From positions 106,052-170,051 of the forward strand of contig JAYEVE010000238.1 in the NCBI GenBank assembly GCA_036346375.1: 64,000 nt of DNA, in the 5' to 3' direction. The DNA comes from Guadua angustifolia. Its lineage: Eukaryota; Streptophyta; Magnoliopsida; Poales; Poaceae. The position numbers and the translations under genes are program-made. How positions within the stretch are numbered: position 1 is the stretch's first letter; each line of letters starts with the position of its first letter. Below are positions 34,808 through 46,199 of this stretch, in pieces. The notes under the pieces are model-generated. The model had not been told where the DNA came from, ran no database searches, and was given only the letters and a program-made list of their open reading frames with translations.

Positions 34808-35517
34808 CATAGGCGAGTTGCGAGCGGGGGTGGGGTGGAGCCCACCCGCCAAATTTCAAAAAAAACTTTTAAGATGCATTATTTGTTTAGTTCCGAGAGA
34901 TTCATTTGCAAGTTTTGATTATGGCAAGCTTATGCGACTTTCAGAAATATATTCTGATGATTTTTCGGCATATGACCGTGTTGTTTTGGAAGATCAACTT
35001 CACTTATTTGTTGATGACATGAGAAGAGAATCAAGAGATGAATTTCAAAGTAATGATGATCTTGCTAGCTTCGCTGTAAAGATGGTTCAAGCAAAGAAGC
35101 ACCTGGTTTATCCATTAGTCTATAGACTGATTGAATTGACACTAATTTTACCTATGGAGACAGCTACAGTTGAAAGGGCTTTCTCGGCAATGAAGATTAT
35201 TAAAACAAATTTGCGCAATAAGATAAGGGATGACTGATTGAATGATCTTATGGTATGCTACATTGAGCGAGACGTGTTTGCAAAGATAGACATGAAAGAT
35301 ATCTTACAACGTTTTCAGAACATAAAAACTCGTAAATATCAACTGTCAACTCTTTTGAAGTAATGAATGATACATTTTTCTCCTTTCATAGTTACATACT
35401 TATATTGTATACAATTCAAATTTCAATTATTTTACAATATGTTGATAGATATAGTAGTTGATTTTAGATGTCTCTTTTTTAAGCCCCTCTCTTTAAAACT
35501 TTCTGGCTCCGCCACTG
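34808..35517 (+). mobile_element. hAT element, internally deleted (710 bp), TSD TTCACACC
   Basis: The 3' end, inverted, reads CAGTGGCGGAGCCAG as in the hAT copy at 25382; the 5' end CATAGGCGAGTTGC is diverged. The 8-bp duplication TTCACACC is exact (34800-34807 and 35518-35525). Unit B has the single-copy site at 54803 (gttcacacccgctactta). It retains the 3' part of a transposase gene. Confidence 0.9.
34860..35363 (+). pseudogene. hAT transposase, C-terminal (dimerisation) fragment
   Basis: The frame encodes the end of a plant hAT transposase of the TTF-zinc-finger type. The stretch at about 35110-35230 contains LTLILPMETATVERAFSAMK, the conserved hAT C-terminal dimerisation signature (hydrophobic run, then ERxFSxMK). 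The frame is closed by TGA at 35235-35237, where a tryptophan codon is likely ancestral, and resumes in the same frame as a 41-codon tail to TAA at 35361-35363. The N-terminus and catalytic triad are deleted. The tail matches the remnant in the hAT copy at 26140-26228. Confidence 0.85.
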
Positions 35518-35525
35518 TTCACACC

Positions 35526-35829
35526 CGCTACTTAGTTAATCATCACAGTATCACACGTGTTTATATTTTCTGTCAGTAAGGCACTCAGCAGCTCGTGCGA
35601 AACTGACAAAACTAATCCAAATAAAAAATTATAGAATGGCCTCGAGACCTTGCAGTTGCTCCCCGACGAGGCCTCCTCTGCACGCGAACAAACGCACAGG
35701 TAAAGTAACACGGATTCACGGGTCCAACACCCAAACCAACCAAATCCAGAAGCAATCCACTAAAAACTTTCGCACAACGACGCTGCTGGCGAGGTGCTCT
35801 ATGGTTTAGTGCGTGACCTGGGGAGAGCC
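35526..35829. other. Unit A DNA shared with unit B
   Basis: No gene seen. The segment matches 54803-54905 and 55678-55830 in unit B; unit B has about 770 extra bases between these two parts. Confidence 0.6.
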
Positions 35830-36199
35830 GTCGGTGTGCTATGGAGTCAATGAGAAGGATGAAGAACTGGCTGGTGGGCCGGTGGCCACCTGAAAGGTGC
35901 AATCCTCACACTATTGTCAAGGGCGCCGACGTTGCCCCGTCCGCCACCGCCGCGGGATTCAACCCCAACCCGTCCGCGCGTGCTTGGCAAGTTGGCTCAC
36001 AGAGATTACCGGATCTGGGCCACGAGTGTTCACCGCAACCGCCATGCCGATTGGATCTAGAAATCTTGCTAACGGGACCGGCCGGCAGACGTTTAATTTT
36101 GGCTTTAACGGGCTAATTAGTTCCGGCCGACTGTGTTGTTGCTCGGGCCTCAACAGGAAACGGCCGGGAGTGAGTCATAGGCCGAAAAAAAAGTTCTTA

Positions 36200-36500
36200 T
36201 ATATGGCATGTACAGTAGTATAGATGGTAACCGTCATAATATACATCTATATTATCTATAGATAGTAGTACTAAAGATAATTCATACAATAGATTGTCTA
36301 TATAGCTGTCTGTAATGATCTTTCATATAATTAATAAACTGTCTGTATGATGGTATATATAATATAAAACTATTTATAAGGCTATCTGTTAAATAGTAGA
36401 CAATATTTTTCTCTCTCCTCATTTTCTCTCTTTCGCATCATCTAAAATCCTATATGATATACTCTTATAGACATCATATAAGTACCAATTGTACATGCCC
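36200..36500. mobile_element. MITE, TSD TTA
   Basis: The inverted ends are GGCATGTACA (36205) and TGTACATGCC, and TTA flanks both sides (36197-36199 and 36501-36503). Relics R1, R3 and R4 lack it. The 3-bp TTA duplication indicates a Tourist/PIF-type element. Confidence 0.8.
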
Positions 36501-36617
36501 TTAATTGCTGCTGAAGATGTAGAGTGCCCGTACAACCGTACTCATGGGATGGTACTTTAAAAAAATTCTGGGCTCCTCTGGCTGCACTCCTGGCAGTGCG
36601 ATCATAGTGACAACTAA

Positions 36618-36901
36618 GGGTCTATTTGGCAGAGCTCTAGATCTTGATTCTCCACCTCCAGCTCCTGATTCTCTATGGAATCAATTTTCTGGTGGAAGTG
36701 ATTCCTATCTGAGAAATAATTATAAACTTGGTGGGGAGGTTCATAACTGGGAGGTTGTGAATCAGGTGTGGAGCAGGTTTTTTTGGCTCACATGAGTCAC
36801 TTCTTCGGATTCCTATGTGAAGCTGATTGATTTTTTCTTGTTTAGTAGAGCTCTTCAGTTTCTTATGAAAAAACTGAAGCTGAAAGCTCTGTCAAACGTG
36901 C
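36618..36901. mobile_element. Tourist-like MITE inside relic R2
   Basis: It starts GGGTCTATTTGGCAGAGCTC and ends AGAGCTTTC-type inverted sequence closing GTCAAACGTGC. Flanks are TAA and AAA. It splits the RNBS-B motif of R2; R1, R3 and R4 show the unbroken site. Confidence 0.78.
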
Positions 36902-37077
36902 AAAGGATGGTGGGCTGGCCAAGAAGTGCTCTCCGAACAAAACTAGAATCTATTTGCCTGTCCAGTTTTTGCTCTGAGATGGCGCACGATCTGATTCCCA
37001 CAATAGGATCCAGATGAGGATGCTATGAAGTGGGGGCGTCATGTGTACCGTCGTAAAGAAATGTGACCCGGATCTCT

Positions 37078-37289
37078 TCTCCAGGGGCTCTCTTCTTTAG
37101 AGGGCGGACATTTTTAAGAACAAAACCGAATTGCCGAATTAAATTAATCCATTAATTTGATTTTTTGTTAGGTTTTTATTTTAATATTGTTTGGTTTTCC
37201 GTTCAATTTTTTGCTTCTAGAAATCAAAATTATTGAATAGCTCATGTACAATATCATTTTTATAATATTTTTGCTAAAACCAACAAACA
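37078..37289. repeat. Truncated copy of the 514-bp hAT-type MITE
   Basis: The stretch gggcggacatttttaag..aaccgaattgccg matches the left half of the MITE at 37906, then breaks into the next relic. It marks the joint between tandem relic units R2 and R3. Confidence 0.65.
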
Positions 37290-37870
37290 AAGAAACGGAC
37301 GGGAGTGCGTCCAAGGCAAAAAGGTTCCTAGTTGTTGTTGAAGATGTAGAGCATCCGTACGACCGTACCTATGGGATGCTATTAAAAACCGAAATGACTT
37401 CAGTTCGGACGTCCAAAATTTTTGGACGCGTTGCAATATTTTTTTCAACGTGTGTAATATTTTCTTACAACGCGTGTAATATTTTTCTTCGACAAACAGT
37501 AGAAATATGGCACAATAAATAGATGTTGCAAGTGTTGCAAAAAAATGTTGCACGCGTCGGGAAAAAATGTTACAAGCGTTAAAAAAATATTACAAAAGAC
37601 GCCCAACAGAATGCACAGTAATCGAACGTCCGAGTGCTAGTTTCTCCCATTAAAAACACATTCTGGACTCCTCTGGCTGCACTCCTGGCAGTGCCATCAT
37701 AGTGACCACAAAGGACGGTGAGCTGGCCAAGAAGTGCTCTCCGAACAAAAGTAGAATCCATTCGCCTGTCTAGCTTTGCTCTGAGATAGCGCACAAGCTG
37801 ATTCCCCCAGAATACGATCCAGACGAGGATGCTACGAAGTGGGGGCGTCAATCGTCATACAGTCATACGT
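37290..37870 (+). pseudogene. NLR relic R3, interrupted by a Mutator-like MITE
   Basis: The frame at 37300-37390 reads KRFLVVVEDVEHPYDRTYGM, a kinase-2 motif. After a MITE (37390-37648) a second frame has the GCTPGSAIIV RNBS-B motif, though here the codons are altered (cagtgccatcatagtgacc). The tail at 37780-37850 reads EIAHKLIPPEYDPDEDA in one frame. It is a decayed piece of the same NLR family as R1, R2 and R4. Confidence 0.7.
37390..37648. mobile_element. Mutator-like MITE, 9-bp TSD ATTAAAAAC
   Basis: An exact 9-bp duplication ATTAAAAAC flanks it (37381-37389 and 37649-37657). The ends are imperfect inverted repeats sharing GAAA..TTCGGACGTCC. A 9-bp duplication is typical of MULEs. The interior is rich in TGTTGCAA/GCGTTG words. 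R1 and R4 have the empty site. Confidence 0.85.
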
Positions 37871-37905
37871 AGCATCCTAAAGAAATATGGTCCGGATCTC
37901 TTCTC

Positions 37906-38419
37906 TATGGGCGGGCATTTTTACCTCGAAACCGAATTGCCAAACCAAATCAAATTGAGTTAACCGATTAATTTGGTTTTCGGTTAGATTTTTATTTGGG
38001 TATTATTCGGTTTTTACTTTGATTTTTTTTTTTTGCTTCTAGAAATCGAAATTACCAAATAGCGCATGTACAATATCACTTTTATAATGTTCTTGCTAAA
38101 ACCAACAAACAATTCTATGTTCTAACATCTTTGTACACCTATGTGCTATATGTTCATGTGTTCTACTATTCTTATGATGTAATGACTTACAAATATTGTG
38201 TGGGTTTATATTTGCTCTGTGTTGCAATATGAGAAGGGCCAAATCTAATCTAGCTAGTATTTATTCATATTTTGGTTAACCAAACCAAAATATTTCGGCA
38301 AATTTGGTTCGGTTTTACATTTTGGTCTGAGAAATTTGATAGACAGTTTTTAAAAACCGAATTATTTTAAAACCGATTAAACCGAACCATTACATCGAAA
38401 AACCAAATGCCCAGCCCTA
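37906..38419. mobile_element. hAT-type MITE, 514 bp (shared with unit B)
   Basis: It starts TATGGGCGGGCATTTTT and ends AAATGCCCAGCCCTA. The flanking octamers CTCTTCTC and CTCTTCTG match at 7 of 8 bases. The interior is full of AAACCGAATT-type words in both orientations. The same element with the same flanks is at 56712-57222, so it was in place before the A/B duplication. Confidence 0.85.
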
Positions 38420-38560
38420 CTCTTCTGCATGAAGCTATTTCAACCATACTAAGGACAAAGCCACATGGGAACGAGAGAAACGCCTTAACAGCGAATTTCC
38501 ATATTTCTTCTTTGAGCTTGCCAAATCGCGACAACAAGATTTCGTTTAAGAGGGTAGGTT

Positions 38561-39125
38561 TGTAACATCTCTAAATTTTGCCAAATTAAAATAATAAAGT
38601 TGCCAAATTATTTTCTGTGTTTATTGTGAGTTGTTTGGGATTTTTTGGAATTTGGGCATTTAAAGAAAATGTTATTCAATAACCTAGTTAATGATTTGGA
38701 TTTTTAAACTCCAATCCAAAAATATTTATAAGACTAGATATATTTTCTTTAAGATCCAAACAGCCCAAAGAGCCTCCCAAAATGTTTTATGAAATTTTGA
38801 ATTTATTTGATGCTTCTGAAAAATCAAATATTATATTTCTACATTAAAACAAAAGCATTAAAAGTTTTTTTTAGAAAATCTCATAGCTGGTTATGCTCTA
38901 ATTTTTTTACAGAAACATTATTACAATCCCAGGATCATCTCCAAAAAATTTCATAAAATTTAAAGCTGACTTGGTACTAAAAAAATTGAAAAACATTGGC
39001 TACAAAAATAGGACTTTAAATGAAAATTATAAAATACTAAAAATAGAAGGAGCCTTTAATCAAAAGCCATGTTCACTAAGAGGAGACATAAAATGTGGAA
39101 ATATGCTTTTTCCAAACTTGTTTAG

Positions 39126-39164
<39 letters not shown>

Positions 39165-41354
39165 ACCGGGCTCATATGGCAGTGGCCTACCTGGCCCCGT
39201 GAGCGCTAGAGCATGCCCCATGCGCACTTTGCGCAGTGCCAGCATGCACCAAGCGTGGGAGGCTTCTGCCATGTCACCACCTTACCCCGACACAGTGCCA
39301 CGCCGCCACCCGCTTTGCCGGTGCCTTCCCATGCCAAGTTACAACATAACCTAAAACTGCTAGTAATAAGTAAGAGTAAAATGCACAAACATGAAATCAA
39401 GAAACCCTAACCCTAAACCACACCTGTTTTATATAGTAAGTTTCTATTTAATTTTTCATCTGATTTTTTTACCTTATTAAAGTTTGTCATTTGCTATATT
39501 TCCGTTGAACGACATATAGAACCCGACGTCGACAATGCCAATTGTGATCTCGACTTTGTTGTAAACAGCAATCAGCAAGTCAAGCACCCCCTTTGATCAT
39601 ATTGATCCCAGTGTTTTAATCTTCATTTTGTTTACCAAATCAATTTATGCATGCATGTATTTTCTGCAAAGTTGCTATATTGTGATATTGATAGATATGC
39701 CTGTTATCTCATAGAACTTATTTAATAAGTATTGACATGTGAACCTTGATAACCTTAGATTAAGGTTAGACAATACATAATATCAACATAGGTATATGCG
39801 ATTACATACTATTCCTGCTTACTTGCTTAGCCATGCTTTAGCATCAAAAATTGAAATTATTAAATTCAATTATTTCTTGAGAATTTAAAAAGGTTGGATA
39901 TGAGATTGAAGGTTATCGGTATTTTGATTTAAAAAATTTAAATAAAACTACGGTTTGACATGGGTGATTATTGCCAATAGCCAGATGTGCTTATGTCTTG
40001 CACGTAGTATAGGGGGAGTTTATCGCCCAGATCAGACTAAGGACCAAGCTATGTGTTGATTTCAAGTTAAGAAAACCATACAACTATAAGTGCTAGTATG
40101 GGACAACTTTAAACCAATTAAGTTATCTAGTTTAACTTTACAAATTGGAAGGCTAGAGTAGCACATATATTTCGGCTAGGTCTGCTTATATGGGTTTCTA
40201 CGTACCAATATAACGGTGTACGTCTTGCTATAATGAGGGAGTGGGGACTCAACAGGAGCGATTGTTGATAGTACAATATTGTACAAATATCTTCTGTCGG
40301 AAGTGAGGACTCATCAGGTATATCTTGTTGAGAGTATAATGGATGTACAAATATCTTCGTCGTCAAGTGAGGACTCATCGGTATAGCTTGTTGAGAGTAC
40401 AATAGATGTACAAATAACTTCGCTATCATAGAAAGGGTTTATCGTCACTAGATTGGTGCAAAGTTAACCTAGTTAATATAAAGGTTTTCATCATGACCAT
40501 TCGACCACACACCAAAGGTGCGTGAAACTTCTGCAAGAAGAAAAGGTTATGACTTGTAGGTAAAGTTGTACACCTCTCGAGTATAAATCTTTTTGAAAAA
40601 GCTGCGTCGTGGTCAAGGGTGCTTGGTAACATCATCACATAGTTAGATTTTTGTTATTTTTAAAATGGTATGTTTCAAAAATTTACCTAACAGATGATAC
40701 AATATTATACCATATGTTGGCAAGTATTGGTATCATTTGTTATACCATATGTTAGTAAGTATTGGTATCACCGTTGTACCATGTGTTGGCAAGAACTGAA
40801 TTAGGCCATGAGTTGGAAGTGGACGATTTGAATCTCACGTCATGGAGAACTATGAGTTACTACTTTATGCTTTACTTACTTAATATTTTCATATCTGTCA
40901 AACTTGTTTTACAAATTCTATTTTGCAAAATTTTTACTTGATTTACAAATTAAATTTCGCTTTATGCAAATTAGCCATAGAAGCCTCCTTTGACATAACC
41001 TACATTACTTGCATTTTGCAAATATTACCTTAAGTTTTGTGGAGTACTAAAATACTCACCCTTACTTATTTGTTGATTTTAGGTGAAGATAGTGAATCTC
41101 CGGACGACATGTACTTTAGCGCAGGTTGTGGAAATTATCTTAGCGAGTTTTTCTAGGGTTTATAACTTGTCAGTTGCCTGAGGGTTGGATGGGCTAACTA
41201 CAAGACTTTGTTTCTTTCTACTGCAATATACTCGATTGTAAGACCTTTTTGTATAAATTATCAATATCAAATGTAATAATGAGTATGGTTTTGTTATCGA
41301 TTGTTGTAAATGTGCATACTAAACACTGATCACAGAACTAGTACCGTATGTACA
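38561..41354. repeat. Solo LTR, 2.8 kb (unit A copy)
   Basis: It starts TGTAACATC; the hexamer TAGGTT stands directly before it (38555-38560) and again at 41355-41360 after a terminal TGTACA, which I take as the target duplication. An alternative end is GTTACA at 41398, but its flank does not match. No coding or primer sites are present. The same insertion with the same left flank lies at 57387 in unit B, and a diverged relative at 1-2030. Confidence 0.7.
39127..39161. repeat. Microsatellite (CT)n
   Basis: About seventeen CT units lie in the unit A solo LTR; the unit B copy (57955) is nearly collapsed (ctctctgtctgtctct). Confidence 0.97.
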
Positions 41355-41360
41355 TAGGTT

Positions 41361-42390
41361 CTCAATTTAGCATTGTATGCAAAATGAGGATCGTTACAGT
41401 ACTCCTGTGTTATTCAGTGCATCAAAGCCTTGCTTTGCACAATGCAACATGGGGCCAGGAATGACATCGATAACCAAAACACTAACAAATTAATATCTTT
41501 GAACTAATGTACCGAGATCAGCATATAACATATATAAATACATCTTAAAGCTCATCAAAGGCCAAGAAAATCGATTTGAAGTTAACCAAAAGGGCAACAT
41601 GCAAATGGCAAAACTGTACGTTACAAAAGATGAAGAATAAATGAACTGAGAAATCAAAGGCCGCCCCCTAACCTCATGTTGTCAATTGGACTAACCGAGG
41701 TCTAGCCGGATGCAACAAGATTAGGGGGGGTTCTTGAAATTAATCTTATGCAAGGATTCTGTTGTCGGCTAAGTCCAGGAGGATGTCTCAGTTTTGGTTT
41801 TGTCCAAACAAAACTATAGAGTCCAAAGTCTTTCAGAGTTTGGTATGTTTAAGGAGTCAGGATCAAGTGAGATATTATCTGAACTAGTACCGGAGTTCCA
41901 GTTTCTGTCATAGTATACAGAGTCTGTTGAGTTGGTTGTGCCGGATGAGAAATAGTGCCTTACCCGGCTGAAATTCTGAAGAGTCTGAATTGTGTTCGAC
42001 AAGTTTTAGCAGTCCGGATTTGCTATCGGTAACTGAATTCTTTTTATGCTTGTAATCTCTAACTTGTGTAAGTATTGAGTAATAGAAAACAGAAAAGCTA
42101 CGGAAGGTTTTGTGCAGCACAAAAAACTCGGAACTCTGATTGTTGTTTTTTTTTTTTTGGGGGGCATGGCCATCTACTGACTTCCTGCGTCGTGTGGCTG
42201 TTCTGTCCAAGAAGGGAACAGAATCAGCAATACAGAGGAACTAGTACGAGTATTGCCTGTGCTGAATTACGGCAATACGGAATACTAGTTCGACAATACA
42301 GAAGCTTGTTCAGGTTATACAGAGCAATAATCTGTCAACTTGCAGAGAGGTTTTTGCAACATTGTCAAGAGAGAATGTGTGCGTATGGTA
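41361..42390. other. Inter-unit DNA between A and B
   Basis: No gene and no repeat that I can name. The frames of 100-133 codons here lack any recognisable domain and contain a poly-T/poly-G run. The boundary with unit B similarity is at about 42391. Confidence 0.5.
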
Positions 42391-42418
42391 ATTCAGCGGA
42401 AGCCTGGCTCACTACTAT

Positions 42419-42852
42419 GGGCCTGTTTGGGAGAGCTTCACTCCAAAAAAATCAGCTCCACTCTACCATAGAGTAGCTTCACCATAGAGTTGAAGTAGGA
42501 AAAGGAGGTGTTTGGCTTGCAAATTAGATCTAGCTTCAAAAATAGATGGTTTTGGTGTGGATACCCATTTATGCCCTTGGATGTTGAACCAGTGGCAAAA
42601 GTGGGTAATTACCTAGGAATTTCCTCATGTGTGTAACCAGTGGCAAAGGTGGGTAATTACCTAGGAACTTCACGAGTGAGTACGAAATGGTGTTTCTTGG
42701 AGTACCCCTTGAGGAGCTCCACAAAAACCATAGAGCAACCCCCTAGATTCGCATTTTTCCTGGAGCCGGAGTTCTGTGGAGTTAGGGTGTTTGGCTACGC
42801 GAATTTGAAGTGGAGTTGAAAATTGAGGAGCAGAGCTCTCCCAAACACCCCC
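42419..42852. mobile_element. Tourist-like MITE upstream of NLR2, TSD TAT
   Basis: It starts GGGCCTGTTTGGGAGAGCTTC and ends AGAGCTCTCCCAAACACCCCC, with TAT on both sides. NLR1 has the uninterrupted site (cattactatgtactttg, 20567). A ~50-bp internal direct duplication (aaccagtggcaaaagtgggt) is at 42588 and 42638. Confidence 0.83.
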
Positions 42853-42864
42853 TATGTATTCTCT

Positions 42865-43000
42865 TTGAGTAGTGCTTCAATGATTTTCCTCTCAATACAA
42901 GTTGTACAAATCTTAAAGTAAACAAACGAGTAATAACTATCTACTTTTTATTTATACTTTAATATTTGTGCAACTGTAAAAAAGAAAAATACGAAACATC
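42865..43000. repeat. Short repeat shared with 60700-60830
   Basis: The phrase ctcaatacaagttgtacaaatcttaaagtaa and following AT-rich text recurs at 60725. It is absent upstream of NLR1, so it is an insertion into the NLR2 promoter region. Confidence 0.65.
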
Positions 43001-43179
43001 TCTCATTTTGTTTACCAAAGTGGCCCCTACGTCCTCGTCGAAGGGAATGGAAGCAAGAAAGAAAGAAGTGACCGATGGAATCGCGTTCTCTGGCGGTGCT
43101 GCACTGATGCATGCATAATGCATTCACATCGATCCTTATTCCCGCAAAACTACTCTATCTAGATCATCAGCACACTAGC

Positions 43180-43277
43180 TGTTAGGTTAGGGAGAGCACA
43201 AATCACACAAACACAACATTCACGTGAAAAAACCACGGAAACAATTCTCTAGTTGTTTTGCCGTGCAAACCCTAACA
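43180..43277. mobile_element. TRIM-like solo LTR in the NLR2 leader, TSD CTAGC
   Basis: This 98-bp insert begins TGTTAGG and ends CCTAACA, with an exact 5-bp duplication CTAGC (43175-43179 and 43278-43282). NLR1 lacks it. TG..CA ends plus a 5-bp duplication in so short a piece suggest a solo LTR of a miniature (TRIM/SMART) retroelement; a tiny TIR element is the alternative. It lies 66 bp before the start codon. Confidence 0.65.
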
Positions 43278-45850
43278 CTAGCCGGCTGTCCGGCTCCGGG
43301 GAGACAGCCGAGACAGCCGGAGGCGACCGCCGAGCGTCAGCGATGGCTGAGCTCGCCTCGGGAGCCGTCCACTCACTGTTGTTCGTCATCCGCAACGAGG
43401 GGCAGCTGCTGAGCGGCGTAGGGAAGGACGTGAAGTTCATCAAGGAGGAGATGGAGAGCATGAACAGCTTCCTCCAGCACCTAGCCAGGACGACGCCCCT
43501 CGGCGGGGAGCACGACGAGCAGGTCCGCACGTGGATGAAGCAGGTCCGGGACCTCGCCTGCGAATGCAGCAACTGCATCGACACCTACCTGCAGCGCGGT
43601 GATCCGGCGGCGGTACGCTTCGCCAGGGTCCGCCTGGGTTACCTGTGGGGGGTAATTCCTTGGTACCTGCAGAAGCTGTACACTCGACACCGTGCGGCCA
43701 TCCAGTTACGCGAGCTCAAGCACCGGGCGCGTGACGTCGGCAAGCGGCGGCAGAGGTACGGCGTCGAGATCCCGACTTCCATGAAGACGACAACGACCAG
43801 CCCGCCTTCCATTCACGAAGCGACGTCACCGTCTCAGACTCAAGCCGCAGGCGGAGGAGGTGAAGGCATTATTGCTGATGATGATGAACTGACGCCTGAG
43901 GATGAGACTATGAGAGCTCAAGCCCTTTCCGAGCCTCACCTTCTGGAGGAGTGCACCCGACCGCTAGTCCGTTGGCTCCGATACACCGGAGAGCGTGTCA
44001 CAATGCTCACCGACGCCGAAGACCGATTCCAAGCCGTCGCCATTGAAGCACCGGATGAAGAGGACGGAGCTAACGTTGCAAATGAGGCGTTGGCTCATCC
44101 CTTGGTGGCGGAAAATTTCAAGCATATGTTCTGGATAACCTCCGAATACAAGTCATCATCATATGGCAACAGGACAGACTGGCTAATAGAACCCTTGGAC
44201 ATTCTCCGTCACATCCAGAAGGATCTGCTTGGCGAGCAGGAGCAGAAGCAGGGGCAGGGGCAGGAGAAGGAAATAGATATGAAGATAAAAGAAATCGAGC
44301 AGAAGATTAAAGATTATCTGGGAGCTGGTAAAAGATCCTGTACTTTTGTTCCACTGGAACCCTTGGAAATACTCCACCACATCTTGGTGGAGCAGCTTCC
44401 AAGGACCCGGTCGACGCCACAGATACATCAGTCAAGGTTTACCAAATGGACAAGATGATTACAGAAACCACTGAGAAGCTTAAAGCGCATCTGGAAAAAG
44501 GTAAAGAGAAGCCCTGGATTGGTCTCGATCATTCTGAGTATGAAGGCATCCTGCGGGAGCTGCTTCCCTATCCCAAGGAAGACAGACCGGTGAAGGAAGC
44601 TACGGATAAATTGGACGAGAAGATTAGAAACCTTCCAGAATATTAAAGAAATCATGAAAAAGATGAAAGAAGACATCTTGCAGGAGCTCAAGCCCCATGA
44701 AGATAAATCGGTGAAGGAAGCCACGGATGATAAATTGCGTGAGGATCAAACTGCGGAGAATATTAAAGAAGCCACGCAAACGAGCATAGCACGCGAGGAC
44801 CAGATGTTGGACGAGAAGATTACAGAAATCACATGGATGATTAGACAAACCCTGGAGAATATTAAGAGCGTCTCCTCATCAAAGAAGCGGTGGAGAAGAT
44901 TAAAAGGCATCTGGAAGCTAAAACCATATTGATTGTTCTCGATGGCCACGATGATGTAGACACATGGGGAAGATCAAGAAGGCTTTGAATATGTTGGGTT
45001 GCGCCGACGGCAGTGCAGTAATAGTGATCACAAAAAACCAAACCGAAAGGGCCAAAGAATTCTTCTGCAACCCAACATCCACACCTATATTATATTCTCT
45101 TGTTGGTTTCTACCATAATAAGGTGCGCAGTATTACAAGCCAGCTGTGGAAAGAAGAACAAGGCTACAAGCTTGACATTTGTCGTGATATCTTGAAGAAA
45201 TGTGAACCGGATGAATTCTGCATGAAGATCTTCGCTCGTGCTCTGTATGTTAATCCTAATAGGAGCAAACAAGAACTGGAAAAGCTGTTTGACACCCTGG
45301 TTTTCAAATGGGAACCTGGATGGGATACCAATGCTAGCAAGATGCTGATGTTCTCCTACAGCTATCTACCTAGAGAACACAAGACCTGCTTGTTGTATCT
45401 AGCTATCTTCCCTCGGGGTCATAAGATCAGGCGATCAAGCTTAGTAGGACGGTGGGTTGCAGACGGCCTGGTGACTAAAGAAGATTGGCCCAGCTCAGCG
45501 CGTCAGGCCGAGCGATGTTTTGACGCACTCATCGACCTATGCTTTGTTCGTCCAGGTGTCATTGGGGCTGCAGGAAAGGTCAAGAGCTGTATAGTACATG
45601 ATATAGTTCATGAATTCATTACCAACATTGCCAAGAAAGAGCACTTTGTGGAGACACGATTGTCACATCATCATGCTCGCCACTTCTCCGTTCTTAGTGA
45701 CCTACGAATCCGTCGCTCAGATAAGATCGAGAAGTTCTTGGGGGATCTCCATAAATCACCTCAGTTGCCGCTGGTCAAGGTGCTAGATCTAGAAGGGTGT
45801 GATGAACCCTTCAAGATGAAGCAGCACTACCTCAAGAACATCTGCAGCAA

Positions 45851-45855
45851 GATGT
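45851..45855. other. Copia target-site duplication, left (GATGT)
   Basis: GATGT is repeated at 51472-51476. Removing the element plus one copy restores the NLR reading order seen in NLR1 (aagatgttactactgaag). Confidence 0.97.
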
Positions 45856-46199
45856 TGTTAGTTTAGCACATTGAAGTAACTAGCCTTCCTCTGTTGTCTC
45901 AACGAAAACAGAACTTCAACAATGCTTTCACCTGGCTAATCTGAAATTCAGACAGCAAGGCTAATACATTGCTGTTGTCAAGAAAGAAGAATTTTTGTTT
46001 TTTCGCCTTACTTCTGCTGGTGCCTTTATTTCACTTATATAGCATCAGAACTTACAATGAGATTCGGTTTACATCTTCGAATTTGATTCTGCACTGGACT
46101 TCTAATCTGACTCGGTTACTGTTCGAGTCCGACACAAATAGCGACTGAAAAACTAAACAAACTCAACTAACTTTGGCTAAGTCAGGATTACTTCTAACA
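45856..46199 (-). repeat. Copia 3' LTR (left)
   Basis: 344 bp, TGTTAGTTTAGC..ACTTCTAACA as read on the plus strand. It differs from the right LTR by about five short deletions, mostly one base in a run of the same base, and about one substitution. Confidence 0.95.

Larger units (their letters stand above)
35830..36990 (+). pseudogene. NLR relic R2, interrupted by two MITEs
   Basis: From 35990 one frame reads RDYRIWATSVHRNRHADWI, resembling RNBS-A (VWVSVS-type) of an NB-ARC domain, followed by stops. After a MITE (36200-36500) the kinase-2 region is present in degraded form (gctgaagatgtagagtgcccg, 36511). Then SSGCTPGSAIIVTTK, an RNBS-B motif, is cut by a Tourist-like MITE at 36618. The sequence resumes at 36902 with the same tail as R1 and R3 (aagtgctctccgaacaaaac). 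It is non-functional. Confidence 0.7.

Noticed and set aside
38428..38550. Possible GLPL-region fragment of an NLR before the unit A solo LTR
   Set aside because: One frame reads FCMKLF-like text similar to FCMKIF of NLR1, but the match is too short and the following residues do not align.
39400..39420. Telomere-like aaccctaaccctaaacc
   Set aside because: Only about two units, inside a solo LTR and its unit B copy; too short for an interstitial telomere tract.
41355..41398. GTTACA at 41398 as the right end of the unit A solo LTR
   Set aside because: The flank gtact does not match the left flank, whereas TAGGTT repeats exactly around an end at 41354; kept only as an alternative.
42075..42476. 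133-codon frame between units A and B
   Set aside because: It runs through poly-T and poly-G tracts and into a MITE, and has no recognisable domain.
43253..43342. In-frame 30-codon N-terminal extension of NLR2
   Set aside because: The extended frame begins with TTG inside the TRIM-like insert; the ATG at 43343 matches the NLR1 start in sequence and context.
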